64,000 nucleotides of DNA, from positions 310,001 through 374,000 of the forward strand of contig NZ_BMFD01000005.1 in the NCBI RefSeq assembly GCF_014637795.1, in the 5' to 3' direction. The position numbers were made by a program, and so were the translations under genes. Shown here in pieces: positions 36,716-46,289 of this stretch. The notes under the pieces were generated by a model that was not told the origin of the DNA, did no database searches, and saw only the letters and a program-made list of their open reading frames with translations. Numbering within the stretch: position 1 is the stretch's first letter; every line of letters begins with the position of its first letter. This DNA is from Belliella aquatica (GTDB lineage Bacteria; Bacteroidota; Bacteroidia; Cytophagales; Cyclobacteriaceae).

Positions 36716-38335
36716 TTATTCTATGACTATGGTGGTTATACTTTTCGAGGCTAATTCCAAAGTACCAACCCTATTTTCCGTAGAAATGGAAACTTCATTT
36801 TGTCTGTGATTTAAAGAAGTTACTGTAGCCTTTGCAGAGGTGTAATTTTCTGGAAGCTCAATTTCAAGAGCAGGAATACTACTTTCCTCTTTATTGATAA
36901 GGACAATTACAATTTTATTATCTCCCTTGTAAGCTGTTATATCAATCGCTCTTTGTTCTGAAATCCCAGATGAAAATCGAGTATAACCTGGTCGAACATG
37001 TTTTGAAAACTGAGCCATCGCATCCCCTCTTCTTAGAGTCTGTTCTCGAGTAGTTCCTTGTTCGCCTTCTCCTAAAAATGAATAAAACCTTCTGATATAC
37101 CACCAGATATAGGCATTCCAGTTTGAGATCATAGAAGTATGGATTGTCTGAAGCATCCCCATAGTCTCCTCCCAAATTACAGCTTCCTGACGATTCCAGT
37201 TATTGATATCCGCACCACTATTTTGGTTCATTAGGTATTCTGTCATCCAAACTTCCACTCCTTTTTGTTCGGCAAGTGGATAAGGTGCTAGCCCACTTCC
37301 ATAAATATGACCTGAAACCAAATCAAGATTTGCCAAAGCTTCTGGATCATTAAGTAATTGATCGGTATAGGACTGATTAAAATTAAAAGACTCAGATGCT
37401 GTGAACTTTGCTCCTTGGATCTTTTGAGCGTGATTTTTCACAAAGTTCAGAATCTGAGGAATAGTCCAATCACATGATTCGTAGCTAACTTGGATATCCG
37501 GTTCATTTTGCATCGATACAATGTCAACTGCCGCACCTTCGCCTGCCATGAACTGAACAAAATCATTTAAATACTGGGCATAAGCATCATAATTTTCCTC
37601 CAAAAGATAGCCTCCTACCAAATCATTGTTACTTTTCATACTTGCAGGAGGTGACCAAGGTGATGCAAGAATGACCGCCCCATGCTTTTTCGCTTCTTTA
37701 ACAGTATTGACTACTGCAGGCCAATCTGACCTTATAGGAGATATTCTTATTCGATAAATCGATAGCCCCAATTCTCCAGTGCCAGTGCCATACGCCAATT
37801 GAATTTCTTTTACACTCAAAAAGTCCGTACCCCACATCATATTACCACCTCCAAATCCTGAAATTTTTTGATGAGTAATATCTTGGTTCAAATTGATTCT
37901 TAAAGGAGTGAATTCCTGTCCTAATTGAGTTAAAATCTTCTCAAACTTCTGACCGCTCCCATCAGAAGCTTGTAAGGTCAATCTGATTTTATTACTTGAG
38001 TAGCTTTCATTGGCTTTGTAGCGAATAGCAACTCTTGTGGTTGTATTTCCAAAGTTTTCACTTCCCGCAACGCGCGGCGTGATATCCTCAATAAAATCAT
38101 CCCCTTCTAGTACTTCCTCAACTTTGATAATCCACTGGGTATACGCCCAATTGACATCGATGGTAAAAGACCCAGTTGTTACTGGTAAGTCATTTTCCGG
38201 AAAAGTGCTCTCACTCCAACTCAGTTCAATATCTTTTTTTGCTTCACTTTCATCTTCTACACAAGCAGCCAAAAATCCCAGCATGATTGCGAAAAGAAAA
38301 AACGTTGACCATTTAATATTTTTAATTCTATTCAT
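36716..38335 (-). CDS. GH30_8 glucuronoxylanase lipoprotein
   Basis: 539 residues from the ATG at 38335. Lipobox LAAC (Cys25) followed by acidic residues (VEDESEAKKD), so probably surface-exposed. Residues about 38-140 look like a BACON-type beta domain. The GH30 barrel shows acid/base Glu278 (MQNEPD) and nucleophile Glu366 (WMTEYL). The segment WWYIRRFYS (411-419) carries the Tyr/Arg cluster that in subfamily 8 clamps the glucuronic acid side chain, so the enzyme should cut xylan relative to MeGlcA decorations. C-terminal side beta-domain present (to residue 539). It acts with GH67 and GH115, which later remove the uronate. Confidence 0.92.
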   Translation of the reverse strand: MNRIKNIKWSTFFLFAIMLGFLAACVEDESEAKKDIELSWSESTFPENDLPVTTGSFTIDVNWAYTQWIIKVEEVLEGDDFIEDITPRVAGSENFGNTTTRVAIRYKANESYSSNKIRLTLQASDGSGQKFEKILTQLGQEFTPLRINLNQDITHQKISGFGGGNMMWGTDFLSVKEIQLAYGTGTGELGLSIYRIRISPIRSDWPAVVNTVKEAKKHGAVILASPWSPPASMKSNNDLVGGYLLEENYDAYAQYLNDFVQFMAGEGAAVDIVSMQNEPDIQVSYESCDWTIPQILNFVKNHAQKIQGAKFTASESFNFNQSYTDQLLNDPEALANLDLVSGHIYGSGLAPYPLAEQKGVEVWMTEYLMNQNSGADINNWNRQEAVIWEETMGMLQTIHTSMISNWNAYIWWYIRRFYSFLGEGEQGTTREQTLRRGDAMAQFSKHVRPGYTRFSSGISEQRAIDITAYKGDNKIVIVLINKEESSIPALEIELPENYTSAKATVTSLNHRQNEVSISTENRVGTLELASKSITTIVIE

Positions 38336-38378
38336 AATCCGCTTGTTAAAACACCCAATCAATCCAAAATTCTCAAAA

Positions 38379-39218
38379 TCAATGATTTAATATAGAAAGC
38401 ATTTTCATTCCATATCTTTTTCCAAGTTCTCTATATCCTGCAGCAGAAAAGTGCAATCCATCATCTACAGCTTCACAATCTTCTGAAGAAATGACATACG
38501 CTTGAGGAATTACTGTGGGTAATGTTTGAATGATTGGATTCATGCTTGCACACTTTCCTCCTTCATCCTCACTGACCATTTCGCCAGCAAGGAGTGGCAA
38601 TGCATTCGCTTCCATACCCAAATCAGAAAGAATCGTATCATAGACTCCTTTGACTTTTATTGGCCAAGTCTGATCACCTGTGTTTGATTCTCCTTGGTGT
38701 AGAAGAATTCCTTTGATCACCCCATCTTTTTGGGCAATTTTTGCTAATTCGATCAATCTGCCGTAAGGGTCTCCATCATATTTTTTTACTGTATTTTGAA
38801 GCCAGTCCGGTGAAGAAGCCACGTATGATTGGTGATTCCCTTTGTCAAAAAGCTCTATTTTCGTCCCACCAACAGATACATTGATTATCCCTACTTTGAT
38901 ATTTTCTGGTAAACGTTCCGTAAGCGTTCTTCCGAAATAGTCCGCTGGACTCAATCCTGTATCACATCTTGTAATTGGAGCGACAGCAGGATACCACTGC
39001 CCTTTTACTCTGCCAAGATTTTCACAATCCACAGCTTGCAAGACCTTGAATCGTTCATCTTCGACAGTATCTTGCTCCTCAAACTTTGCAAAACCTTCCA
39101 TATTGGACTGTCCGAAACTTAGGAAAATGTAGAAGTTTTCATCTTGTGCAAACGTATTAATCCCAAAATTCATGATGAAGAAAGTGATTGCTAAAGCTTT
39201 AATTTGGTATAGTTTCAT
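38379..39218 (-). CDS. SASA-domain esterase (CE6-type acetyl xylan esterase)
   Basis: 279 residues, signal peptide ending NTFAQ (about 1-25). SGNH hydrolase with block I FLSFGQSNMEG (nucleophile Ser38), VSVGG (Gly block), LLHQGESN (Asn block) and the terminal DDGLHFSAAGY with Asp and His. Length and motifs fit family CE6. Although the domain is named after sialate O-acetylesterase, there are no sialic-acid genes here and the neighbours are xylanases, so O-acetyl xylan is the likely substrate. 43 bp before the GH30 gene. Confidence 0.85.
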   Translation of the reverse strand: MKLYQIKALAITFFIMNFGINTFAQDENFYIFLSFGQSNMEGFAKFEEQDTVEDERFKVLQAVDCENLGRVKGQWYPAVAPITRCDTGLSPADYFGRTLTERLPENIKVGIINVSVGGTKIELFDKGNHQSYVASSPDWLQNTVKKYDGDPYGRLIELAKIAQKDGVIKGILLHQGESNTGDQTWPIKVKGVYDTILSDLGMEANALPLLAGEMVSEDEGGKCASMNPIIQTLPTVIPQAYVISSEDCEAVDDGLHFSAAGYRELGKRYGMKMLSILNH

Positions 39219-39233
39219 AGTGATTTATTTTGG

Positions 39234-41705
39234 CTACTTTTTTAAAGAAATGACATATTCCTTTCCTTTGACTGTTTGGAGATCGTACTCGTAGATTGGC
39301 TTCAAGTTGATGGTCCCAAGCTTACTTTGATCTTTGATCACAACAGTTTTGATTTCAGGAGTTTGATAAAATGGATTTGAATTGAGGTCCTCAGCAGTTG
39401 AGAGTCCCTTTCCTTCCAAGGGATAATAAGATCTGATTCTGCAAACACCTCCTAAATTTGATAGAATAGCTACTTTTTCCGGCTTAGCATTTTCCCAGCT
39501 AACCGAAATTTCAAATCCACCTCTTGCGCGAAGTCCACTTACAGATCCATTTTCCCAAGCATCCGGGAGTGCTGGCAAAATATGTATTGCACCATCATGA
39601 CTTTGGACTAACATTTCTGCGATGCCAGCAGCACATCCAAAATTTCCATCAATCTGAAATGGAGGATGCGAGTCAAATAGATTGGGGTATGTTCCGCCCT
39701 TTTGTTTTCCATCAGGCAGGATTGCAGGACTCAGTTGATCCTTGATTAATTTATATGCATGATTCCCATCTAAAAATCTTGCCCAAAGATTGACTTTCCA
39801 ACCCATTGACCATCCTGTAGATTCATCTCCTCTAGCGAGCAAGGAAGTTTTTGCTGCCCCAAAGAGGTCCGGAGTTCTGTAGGGAGAAATTTGGTTAGAA
39901 GGATACAAACCGTATAAATGGGAAACATGACGGTGATTGTCTTGTGGATTATCCCAATCTTCCATCCATTCTTGAAGCTGTCCCCATTTTCCAATTTGCA
40001 TTGGAGGAAGCAAGGATAGTTTTTCTTTCATTTCATTGATCAAATCATCCTCATCTCCTAAAATTTCTGCTGCTCTGATCGTCTTTGTGAAAAGATCAAA
40101 AACCAATTGATTGTCCATCGTATTTCCAGCTGCAACAGCTGAATTATGGAACTGATAGGGAATATTTTCGGGTGAAACAGAGGGAGAAACAACCCAAAAA
40201 CCTGTTTGAGGATCTTTTACCAAAAAATCTAAAAAGAAGGTGGCTGCTTCTTTAGCAACAGGATATACTGATTCCAAATATGTCTCATCTCCGGAAAAGT
40301 CATATTTATCAAACAAATGTTGAGAAACCCAAGCCCCTCCCAAAGGCCACATACCAGCTGCTGCAAAATCAATCGGTCCTGTCACCCTCCACAAATCTGT
40401 ATTGTGGTGTAAAACCCAACCTCGAGCGCCGTACATATTTCGGGCAGTTTGCTTACCTGATTCTGACAGGTCTTTTACCATTTGAATGAAAGGCTCGTGC
40501 AACTCGGATAGATTGGTGATCTCAGCAGGCCAATAGTTCATTTCCGCATTGATATTGACGGTATATTTACTGTCCCAGGCGGGGTTTAATTGATGATTCC
40601 AGATTCCTTGAAGGTTTGCAGGCTGACCACCAGGTCTCGAAGCTGCAATCAATAAATACCTCCCAAACTGGAAATATAAAGCTGCCAGTTGAGGATCATT
40701 TCCATCAGCAAATTGTACGATTCTTTTATCTGTAGGCAAATTGACCGCTTCAGTTTTTCCCAAATCCAAATGAACTCGATCGAATAAATTGCGATAATCA
40801 GCTACATGATCTCCATAAATTCTTTCAAAATCCTTTGTGATTGCTTTTTCTAAAAATGAAGATGCTCTTTGAGATTCGTTAGCAGTGATATCTTTATAGT
40901 TGACAAAATTCGTGGCTATAGAAATATAAATTGTGACTTCGTCTGCCTCAGTAATATGAATCTCGTTATTTTCTGATTTGACACTTCCATTCTTATTGAC
41001 AAACTTCACATTTGCCTCAAATTTGACTGCACCTTTGATCCCTTCATGATCACTTGAGATTCCTGACATAACCAATTGATCCTCCCCTGTTGTTGTGACT
41101 TCAAAAGGTCCGGGTCGATCCATTGATGCGGAGAAACTGATAGATTTAGATTGATCAGCTGTGATTTTTGCGACAATAACTTGATCAGGAAAAGAAGAAA
41201 TTATCTTGGTTGAAAATTTTACTCCGGATTTTTTGTATCGATTGCTAACAACAGCATGCTCCAAATCCAGCTCTCTGTAGTAATCCTCGACCTCACTTTC
41301 ATCCTCATATTTCAATTTGAGATTTCCTATCGTCTGATAAGGCATCCCATGTGGTCCACCAAAAAAATTCTGATCTATTTTGTTTTGTGCTTGCACATAT
41401 TCACCATCAAAAATCAACTTTCTAACTTCATCAAGCGCTTTTAATGCATTTGGATTGTCATTTCTGTAAGGTTGGCCGGCATAAAAAGTGTTTTCATTCA
41501 ATTGGATAACCTCTTCATTCGGATTTCCAAAAACCATTGCTCCCAAGCGACCATTCCCAATTGGCAAAGCCTCCACCCACTGTCCTGCTGGTTTGTCATA
41601 CCATAACTTCATATCGGGATCGATCTCCACTTTCTTGTCTTGACAAGAAAAAAGAGGAAATATAAAAAACCCCATAAATAGACATTGTCGGAGAAATTTC
41701 TTCAT
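39234..41705 (-). CDS. GH95 alpha-L-fucosidase/alpha-L-galactosidase lipoprotein
   Basis: 823 residues from the ATG at 41705 (an upstream ATG at 41744 precedes the signal peptide by 13 residues). Lipobox LFSC (Cys21). N-terminal beta domain (about 30-300), helical (alpha/alpha)6 barrel with the GH95 signature [11 protein letters not shown] (360-370) and [11 protein letters not shown], where Asn384 and Asn386 activate water; SPSVSPEN supplies the acid Glu and FQIDGNFG an Asp of the active site. GH95 enzymes in Bacteroides xylan loci remove alpha-L-galactose from complex (corn-type) glucuronoarabinoxylan, so that is the preferred role over fucose. Confidence 0.93.
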   Translation of the reverse strand: MKKFLRQCLFMGFFIFPLFSCQDKKVEIDPDMKLWYDKPAGQWVEALPIGNGRLGAMVFGNPNEEVIQLNENTFYAGQPYRNDNPNALKALDEVRKLIFDGEYVQAQNKIDQNFFGGPHGMPYQTIGNLKLKYEDESEVEDYYRELDLEHAVVSNRYKKSGVKFSTKIISSFPDQVIVAKITADQSKSISFSASMDRPGPFEVTTTGEDQLVMSGISSDHEGIKGAVKFEANVKFVNKNGSVKSENNEIHITEADEVTIYISIATNFVNYKDITANESQRASSFLEKAITKDFERIYGDHVADYRNLFDRVHLDLGKTEAVNLPTDKRIVQFADGNDPQLAALYFQFGRYLLIAASRPGGQPANLQGIWNHQLNPAWDSKYTVNINAEMNYWPAEITNLSELHEPFIQMVKDLSESGKQTARNMYGARGWVLHHNTDLWRVTGPIDFAAAGMWPLGGAWVSQHLFDKYDFSGDETYLESVYPVAKEAATFFLDFLVKDPQTGFWVVSPSVSPENIPYQFHNSAVAAGNTMDNQLVFDLFTKTIRAAEILGDEDDLINEMKEKLSLLPPMQIGKWGQLQEWMEDWDNPQDNHRHVSHLYGLYPSNQISPYRTPDLFGAAKTSLLARGDESTGWSMGWKVNLWARFLDGNHAYKLIKDQLSPAILPDGKQKGGTYPNLFDSHPPFQIDGNFGCAAGIAEMLVQSHDGAIHILPALPDAWENGSVSGLRARGGFEISVSWENAKPEKVAILSNLGGVCRIRSYYPLEGKGLSTAEDLNSNPFYQTPEIKTVVIKDQSKLGTINLKPIYEYDLQTVKGKEYVISLKK

Positions 41706-41768
41706 CCGACTAGCTGATTGTCTATGTATATTTTTGGTAATCAATTTGATTTGCTATTTAAGAATGAT

Positions 41769-43178
41769 TTACATTTTCTTGAAAGAAATCCAGTCCACCT
41801 CCACATTGCCAGTTCCATTGAAAACAAGGACCAAATCATGAATACCTGAAATTTCTGACTCGATCATAGCCTCATGCTCTGCCCATTCCTGTGCTTCACT
41901 GACATCAATCGTCGTAACTAACCTACCATTCCCACTTCCCAGTCGGAATTCAAGATGGCCTTTTGCATCTTTTGCCTTGATTTTAGCCTGTAGTTTATTG
42001 GGTTTACCGTCTCCAAAATCAACTTGATTGTATTTTACCCAGGAGCCTTTTTTATCAAATACAGACTTCCAGCCCATAAATGGATTAGTTTCATCTATAA
42101 ATTCAAAATCATAACCTTCATCACTTTTGGCACTGTATCGATCCAATTTAATCCTGCTATTTGCTGCCGTCAGACCGATTCCTCTCAGCGATGGAGTAAT
42201 TTTTTTAATCAATCCATTTTCATCAAAGAACAGACTATCTGCCATCACAGACCGATTTTTATCAAAATCGGGTGAATATTCATTGTGATGATAAAAGAAG
42301 TACCATTGATTTTGGAAATTGACCACCGATTGGTGATTCGTCCAGCAGTCTGTCGGAGACTCGTCCATAATTACCCCTTGAAAAGTAAACGGTCCTAGAG
42401 GATTGTCTGCTGTGGCATATTCTATTCTTTCAGTATTGTTGGCCACATGGGGATACGTCATGTAGTAAATCCCATTTCGCTCAAAAACAAAAGGCCCTTC
42501 TTTCAATCCTTCATCAGGAAACTGTGATAAAACGATCGGATCAGATTCTAACTCTTTCATGTTTGAGCTTAGCTTAGCCCCGTAAAAATGATGCTGAGAC
42601 CAATATAAATAAGCTTGCCCATCATGATCGATAAAGACATTGGGATCAATACCATCAACTTTTGCGATAGGGTGCTCCTCAGGAACATAAGGTCCATCAG
42701 GACTATCTGCGATGGCGACACCTATTTTGAAACTTGATCCATTTATTTCTGGATTGTGACCTTCCAAGTGATGCCCTTTTGCCTTGCTTGGAAAATAGAA
42801 ATAGTATTTCCCATCCTTTTCTATTCCATCGGGAGCCCACATGCTAAAAGATTCCGAATCCGCCCAAGGAACTTGATATTGACTCAATATCATCCCATGA
42901 TCTTCCCAATCAGTGAGATTTGAGGAAGAAAATACATGGTAATCTTCCATACAAAACCAATTTGGTCTGCCTTGAGTAGAATCACATTTGATGTCATGCG
43001 ATGCGAAAATAAAAATTTTATCTCCTATTACTCTTGCTGTTGGATCTGCTGTAAATTGATCTCTGATCAGAGGATTTTGTCCAAAACTGGTTTGGAAAAT
43101 AAACAGGAATAATAAGCTCAATATAAGGTGAGATGTGAGTAAAGGCTTTGTTTTATAAGTGTGTCTTTTCATCATCAA
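41769..43178 (-). CDS. GH43 glycosidase with C-terminal CBM6
   Basis: 469 residues, signal peptide (about 1-33, ending SFGQ); Met1, 2 or 3 are possible starts. Same layout as the protein at 29294-30658: GH43 with base Asp45 (TADPTARV), Asp178 (GIDPNVF) and acid Glu227 (KEGPF), then a CBM6 at about 340-469 ending NVEVDWISFKK. The two are diverged paralogues, probably with different linkage preference. It begins one base after the stop of the upstream GH43 gene, so translation may be coupled. Confidence 0.93.
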   Translation of the reverse strand: MMMKRHTYKTKPLLTSHLILSLLFLFIFQTSFGQNPLIRDQFTADPTARVIGDKIFIFASHDIKCDSTQGRPNWFCMEDYHVFSSSNLTDWEDHGMILSQYQVPWADSESFSMWAPDGIEKDGKYYFYFPSKAKGHHLEGHNPEINGSSFKIGVAIADSPDGPYVPEEHPIAKVDGIDPNVFIDHDGQAYLYWSQHHFYGAKLSSNMKELESDPIVLSQFPDEGLKEGPFVFERNGIYYMTYPHVANNTERIEYATADNPLGPFTFQGVIMDESPTDCWTNHQSVVNFQNQWYFFYHHNEYSPDFDKNRSVMADSLFFDENGLIKKITPSLRGIGLTAANSRIKLDRYSAKSDEGYDFEFIDETNPFMGWKSVFDKKGSWVKYNQVDFGDGKPNKLQAKIKAKDAKGHLEFRLGSGNGRLVTTIDVSEAQEWAEHEAMIESEISGIHDLVLVFNGTGNVEVDWISFKKM

Positions 43179-44741
43179 TTAGAATTTTATTTGATCATCA
43201 ATTTTGAAAAAGTCGAAATCAACATGTCCTCCAGGTTGTGCAGTGGCGTAGTAAAAAAGACCGAATCTGTAGCCCATAAAATGCGGCAGTGTATATTTCA
43301 TTTGTAAGATGTCACCAAGCTGCTCCCAGTTTTTTCCTTTATCTAAACTGTAGTAGAATTTAGCTTCATCTTTTCTCTCTTTGAAGTCACAAACTGCCCT
43401 AAGTAAAATTGAATTTCCAGTAAATGATATAGACTCAATTTCCTTTTCAACTGTGTCTTCAGCACGACTCATGACAAGTTCTTTCTTTCCGTCATTTACC
43501 CGAACTCCAATCATTCCATAATCTTTCTGAAGTAAGGTTAGCCCAGCAAAATCGCCATCTTTCATTCCAGATAAATCAAGTTTGATCGTCCCCATACTTT
43601 CAGGACCAAAAGTCCTTTGGGTAAGCATATTCCTAGCTTGAAGAATATCATGATCAATTCTATCCGTTTTTAGCCGCAGAAAACCCTTTTTTCTATCAAT
43701 AGACCAAAGTTCAGCAACTGGGTTGTGATTCCACTGCCATACTAATGGAAGGTCAGGTTCTCCTTTTTTTCTCTTAAAATCATCAGATACTACGATTCCT
43801 GGCATCAGACCATTACTCGCAGGTAAATCAAGTTCCATCGGGACTTTTTCATCTACGCCCAAGACAGGCCAATCATTTTCCCAAGTCACAGGAACCAAGT
43901 AAGGTATTCTTCCTACAGCGCCATTATCTCTAAAAAGATATGCAAACCAATTTCCATCAGGAGTATCAATCAAGCCACCTTGCGCAACGCCCTTGTCTTG
44001 AAGTGCAACTCTTCCTTCGTAAGGACCAATGATATTATCAGCTTTGTGAATGATCACTGTCCGCATACCTCCTCTCGGCCAAGCAATATTGAAGATGTAA
44101 TATTTGTCATTTACTTTGAAAAGTTGAGCACCTTCGGCAGGAAGTCCAACATTGCTCCCAGCTGGTTCTGTAGCATTTTGAATCAAAACTTTCTCTGAGT
44201 TTGGTTTGATTCCAGATAAGTCACTTTCCAATTCGACCATCTTCATCGTCCCAGCTCCCCAAATCATGAAGATTTTATCACCTTCAAAGAATAAGGTATG
44301 ATCATGCATAGAAGGTCTGAACTCAATGGATTTCCAAGGACCATTTTCAATATCATTTGTAGAAAAAATGTAGGTTTTACCAGTATTTCCAGAAAATGTA
44401 CTTACATAATATGTTCCATCATGGAATCTAAGGCTACTTGCCCAAGAGCCTTTGCCATACATTTGTTTGTCATTTTCCAAGATCAAGTCATCTGAATCAC
44501 CCAAAGTTTCATAAGCATAACTTAAAATTTCCCAATTCACCAAATCTTTGGATTTCATGATGGGAACACCTGGATTCATATGCATCGTAGTGCTACTCAT
44601 GTAGTAGGTATCCCCTACTCTAATCATAGATAAATCTGGTACATCAGCATGAATTATCGGATTGATAGCTTTTTGCCCATAGGTATTTTGGGTAAAAAAG
44701 CAATTCAAAAAAATCAATATCAAAAGAGAAAATCGTAGCAT
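43179..44741 (-). CDS. GH43 (subfamily 12-like) beta-xylosidase/arabinofuranosidase
   Basis: 520 residues, signal peptide ending NTYGQ (about 1-23). The propeller shows base Asp36 (HADVPDLSMI), Asp147 (MHDHTLF) and acid Glu203 (PAEGAQLF); STTMHMNPGVPIMKSKDLVNW is characteristic of GH43 subfamily 12-type enzymes, which remove arabinose from arabinoxylan. A C-terminal beta-sandwich (about 325-520) is attached. It follows the GH10 gene after a hairpin-bearing 97-bp gap. Confidence 0.92.
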   Translation of the reverse strand: MLRFSLLILIFLNCFFTQNTYGQKAINPIIHADVPDLSMIRVGDTYYMSSTTMHMNPGVPIMKSKDLVNWEILSYAYETLGDSDDLILENDKQMYGKGSWASSLRFHDGTYYVSTFSGNTGKTYIFSTNDIENGPWKSIEFRPSMHDHTLFFEGDKIFMIWGAGTMKMVELESDLSGIKPNSEKVLIQNATEPAGSNVGLPAEGAQLFKVNDKYYIFNIAWPRGGMRTVIIHKADNIIGPYEGRVALQDKGVAQGGLIDTPDGNWFAYLFRDNGAVGRIPYLVPVTWENDWPVLGVDEKVPMELDLPASNGLMPGIVVSDDFKRKKGEPDLPLVWQWNHNPVAELWSIDRKKGFLRLKTDRIDHDILQARNMLTQRTFGPESMGTIKLDLSGMKDGDFAGLTLLQKDYGMIGVRVNDGKKELVMSRAEDTVEKEIESISFTGNSILLRAVCDFKERKDEAKFYYSLDKGKNWEQLGDILQMKYTLPHFMGYRFGLFYYATAQPGGHVDFDFFKIDDQIKF

Positions 44742-44765
44742 GCAATCAATAATTAGGGTGGTAGA

Positions 44766-44795
44766 TAAGCCACGTGCATTGAATCACGTGACTTA
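44766..44795. other. Hairpin with paired CACGTG palindromes
   Basis: TAAG-C-CACGTG (44766-44776) pairs with CACGTG-A-CTTA (44785-44795), one mismatch, loop of 8. It lies between the GH10 stop (44839) and the next GH43 start. No T-run follows on the minus strand, so it may be an mRNA processing or stability element. Confidence 0.45.
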
Positions 44796-44838
44796 CCGTA
44801 AAGCAATAGTTACTAGTTGGTTTTGACTTTGCGCAGAC

Positions 44839-45990
44839 CTATTCATATTTGGCTGCTAACTGAATGATTTCGTTCACTACGCTTTTGGGAGTATTGTCTC
44901 TATTGAACAATAGCGGATAATCGGTTCTTCCTCTTACTGGCCAACCATTTTTCCAGGAATCTCCATCATTTACTCCCCAAAGTGTGACTCTTGAGATCTT
45001 GTCATGATGATCTAAGAAAAGCTTAAAAAAAGCCATGTATCGCTCATCAAATTTCTTTTGGACATCCTCAGGTAATCCTTCAGGATATGGATTCAGACTT
45101 TGTTGGTATTCAACATTGGTAGCGACATCTGCACCCATGTCTCTTCTTGGAGAAGGTAAAACAGTAAGATCCAATTCTGTGATCATCACATTCACTCCAA
45201 GTTCAGAGAAAGCCAAAATACTTTTTTCAAATTCTTGGATCGTTGGATATTCCAAACCAATGTGACCCTGCATACCAATTCCATCAATTTTGATTCCTTG
45301 AGCTTGAAGGTTTTTTACCATTCTGACTACACCATCACGCTTTCCAGAATTTGCCATTGAGAAATCATTGTAATACAATTCTGCTTCCGGATCTGCTTCG
45401 TGAGCGAATTGAAAAGCAAGTTTTATGAAATCTTCACCAAGGATTTTGTAAAATTTGCTTTCTCTCCAAGAACCATCATCCAAAATCGCTTCATTGACTA
45501 CATCCCATCCTTTTACTTGACCTTTATACCTCCCTACTACTGTATGGATATGATCTTTCATTCTTTGAGCCAAGACTTCTGGACTTACATCATTGCCATC
45601 TTTATCAGTAAAAAACCATCTTGGAGCTTGAGAGTGCCAAATTAAAGTATGCCCAACGATATGGAAATCATGTTTTTTTCCAAACTCTATAAACTTATCC
45701 GCTTCAGAAAAATTGAATTCACCTTCTCGAACTTGAATCATTCCACTTTTCATGACATTTTCAGCCACGATTGAGTTAAAATGTGTTCCAAGTACATCTA
45801 TTGCAGACTTATCTCGCTCGTTGATATGGTGACTTCCCATGGCAGCACCAATATGAAACTTGCCTGCAAAAGCATCTTTCAAGGTTAATACAGGGCTTCT
45901 TTCTGATTTTACCACACAGCCTAATCCAATCAGTATCACAAGGGCAAGTGAAAAACCACTTATGATTTTATTTTTTTTAGTAATCTTCAT
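44839..45990 (-). CDS. GH10 endo-xylanase lipoprotein
   Basis: 383 residues with lipobox IGLGC (Cys25). GH10 barrel complete: GHTLIWHSQAPRW (113-125), acid/base Glu167 in DVVNEAI, YYNDFS, DGIGMQGH, nucleophile Glu272 in ITELDL, TLWGVNDG. Unlike the lipoprotein at 28094-29227 the Cys is followed by basic rather than acidic residues (VVKSERS), suggesting it faces the periplasm. It is the first gene of the enzyme array; a degenerate operator-like site lies about 130 bp upstream (46122-46135). Confidence 0.95.
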   Translation of the reverse strand: MKITKKNKIISGFSLALVILIGLGCVVKSERSPVLTLKDAFAGKFHIGAAMGSHHINERDKSAIDVLGTHFNSIVAENVMKSGMIQVREGEFNFSEADKFIEFGKKHDFHIVGHTLIWHSQAPRWFFTDKDGNDVSPEVLAQRMKDHIHTVVGRYKGQVKGWDVVNEAILDDGSWRESKFYKILGEDFIKLAFQFAHEADPEAELYYNDFSMANSGKRDGVVRMVKNLQAQGIKIDGIGMQGHIGLEYPTIQEFEKSILAFSELGVNVMITELDLTVLPSPRRDMGADVATNVEYQQSLNPYPEGLPEDVQKKFDERYMAFFKLFLDHHDKISRVTLWGVNDGDSWKNGWPVRGRTDYPLLFNRDNTPKSVVNEIIQLAAKYE

Positions 45991-46121
45991 TTTGTGCTGG
46001 GTTTAAATAGGTTTGAGAGAATCTAATCGGTGGTTTGTAATAAATAGCTCTAGAAATTTTAGACAATTCAATTCTAGAGAACACAATTTTGATTATGCCT
46101 TTATTTATTTTAGAATTTTGA

Positions 46122-46135
46122 AGAAATCGATTAAA
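46122..46135. promoter_or_regulatory. Degenerate LacI-type operator-like site
   Basis: AGAAATCGATTAAA matches 11 of 14 positions of the perfect palindrome at 63067-63080, with the CG centre kept. It lies about 130 bp upstream of the GH10 start. AT-rich background makes chance occurrence possible. Confidence 0.3.
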
Positions 46136-46243
46136 TAACTGATTCAATTCGACCTTAAAGTCATATTATCAGTAGTTCAAATTGATCTTCAAAAATTGAT
46201 AAGGTAGTGATTTTTGTAAATCTATAATTTGAGATAAAGAGAA

Positions 46244-46281
46244 TGGAAAGGTCGATTACTAAAAGTTTACCGACCTTTCCA
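46244..46281 (-). terminator. Terminator-like hairpin after the xus operon
   Basis: TGGAAAGGTCG (46244-46254) pairs perfectly with CGACCTTTCCA (46271-46281), loop 16 nt. It begins 9 bp past the stop of the pseudo-GH10 gene. The following bases on the minus strand are TTCTCTTTATCTC, a weak U-tract. Confidence 0.6.
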
Positions 46282-46289
46282 AATGAATT

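Larger units (their letters stand above)
45991..46289. other. Intergenic region before the GH10 array
   Basis: 299 bp that hold a terminator-like hairpin (46244-46281) close to the upstream stop and a degenerate LacI-type operator (46122-46135). No gene seen. This is where a separate promoter for the enzyme array should lie. Confidence 0.5.
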
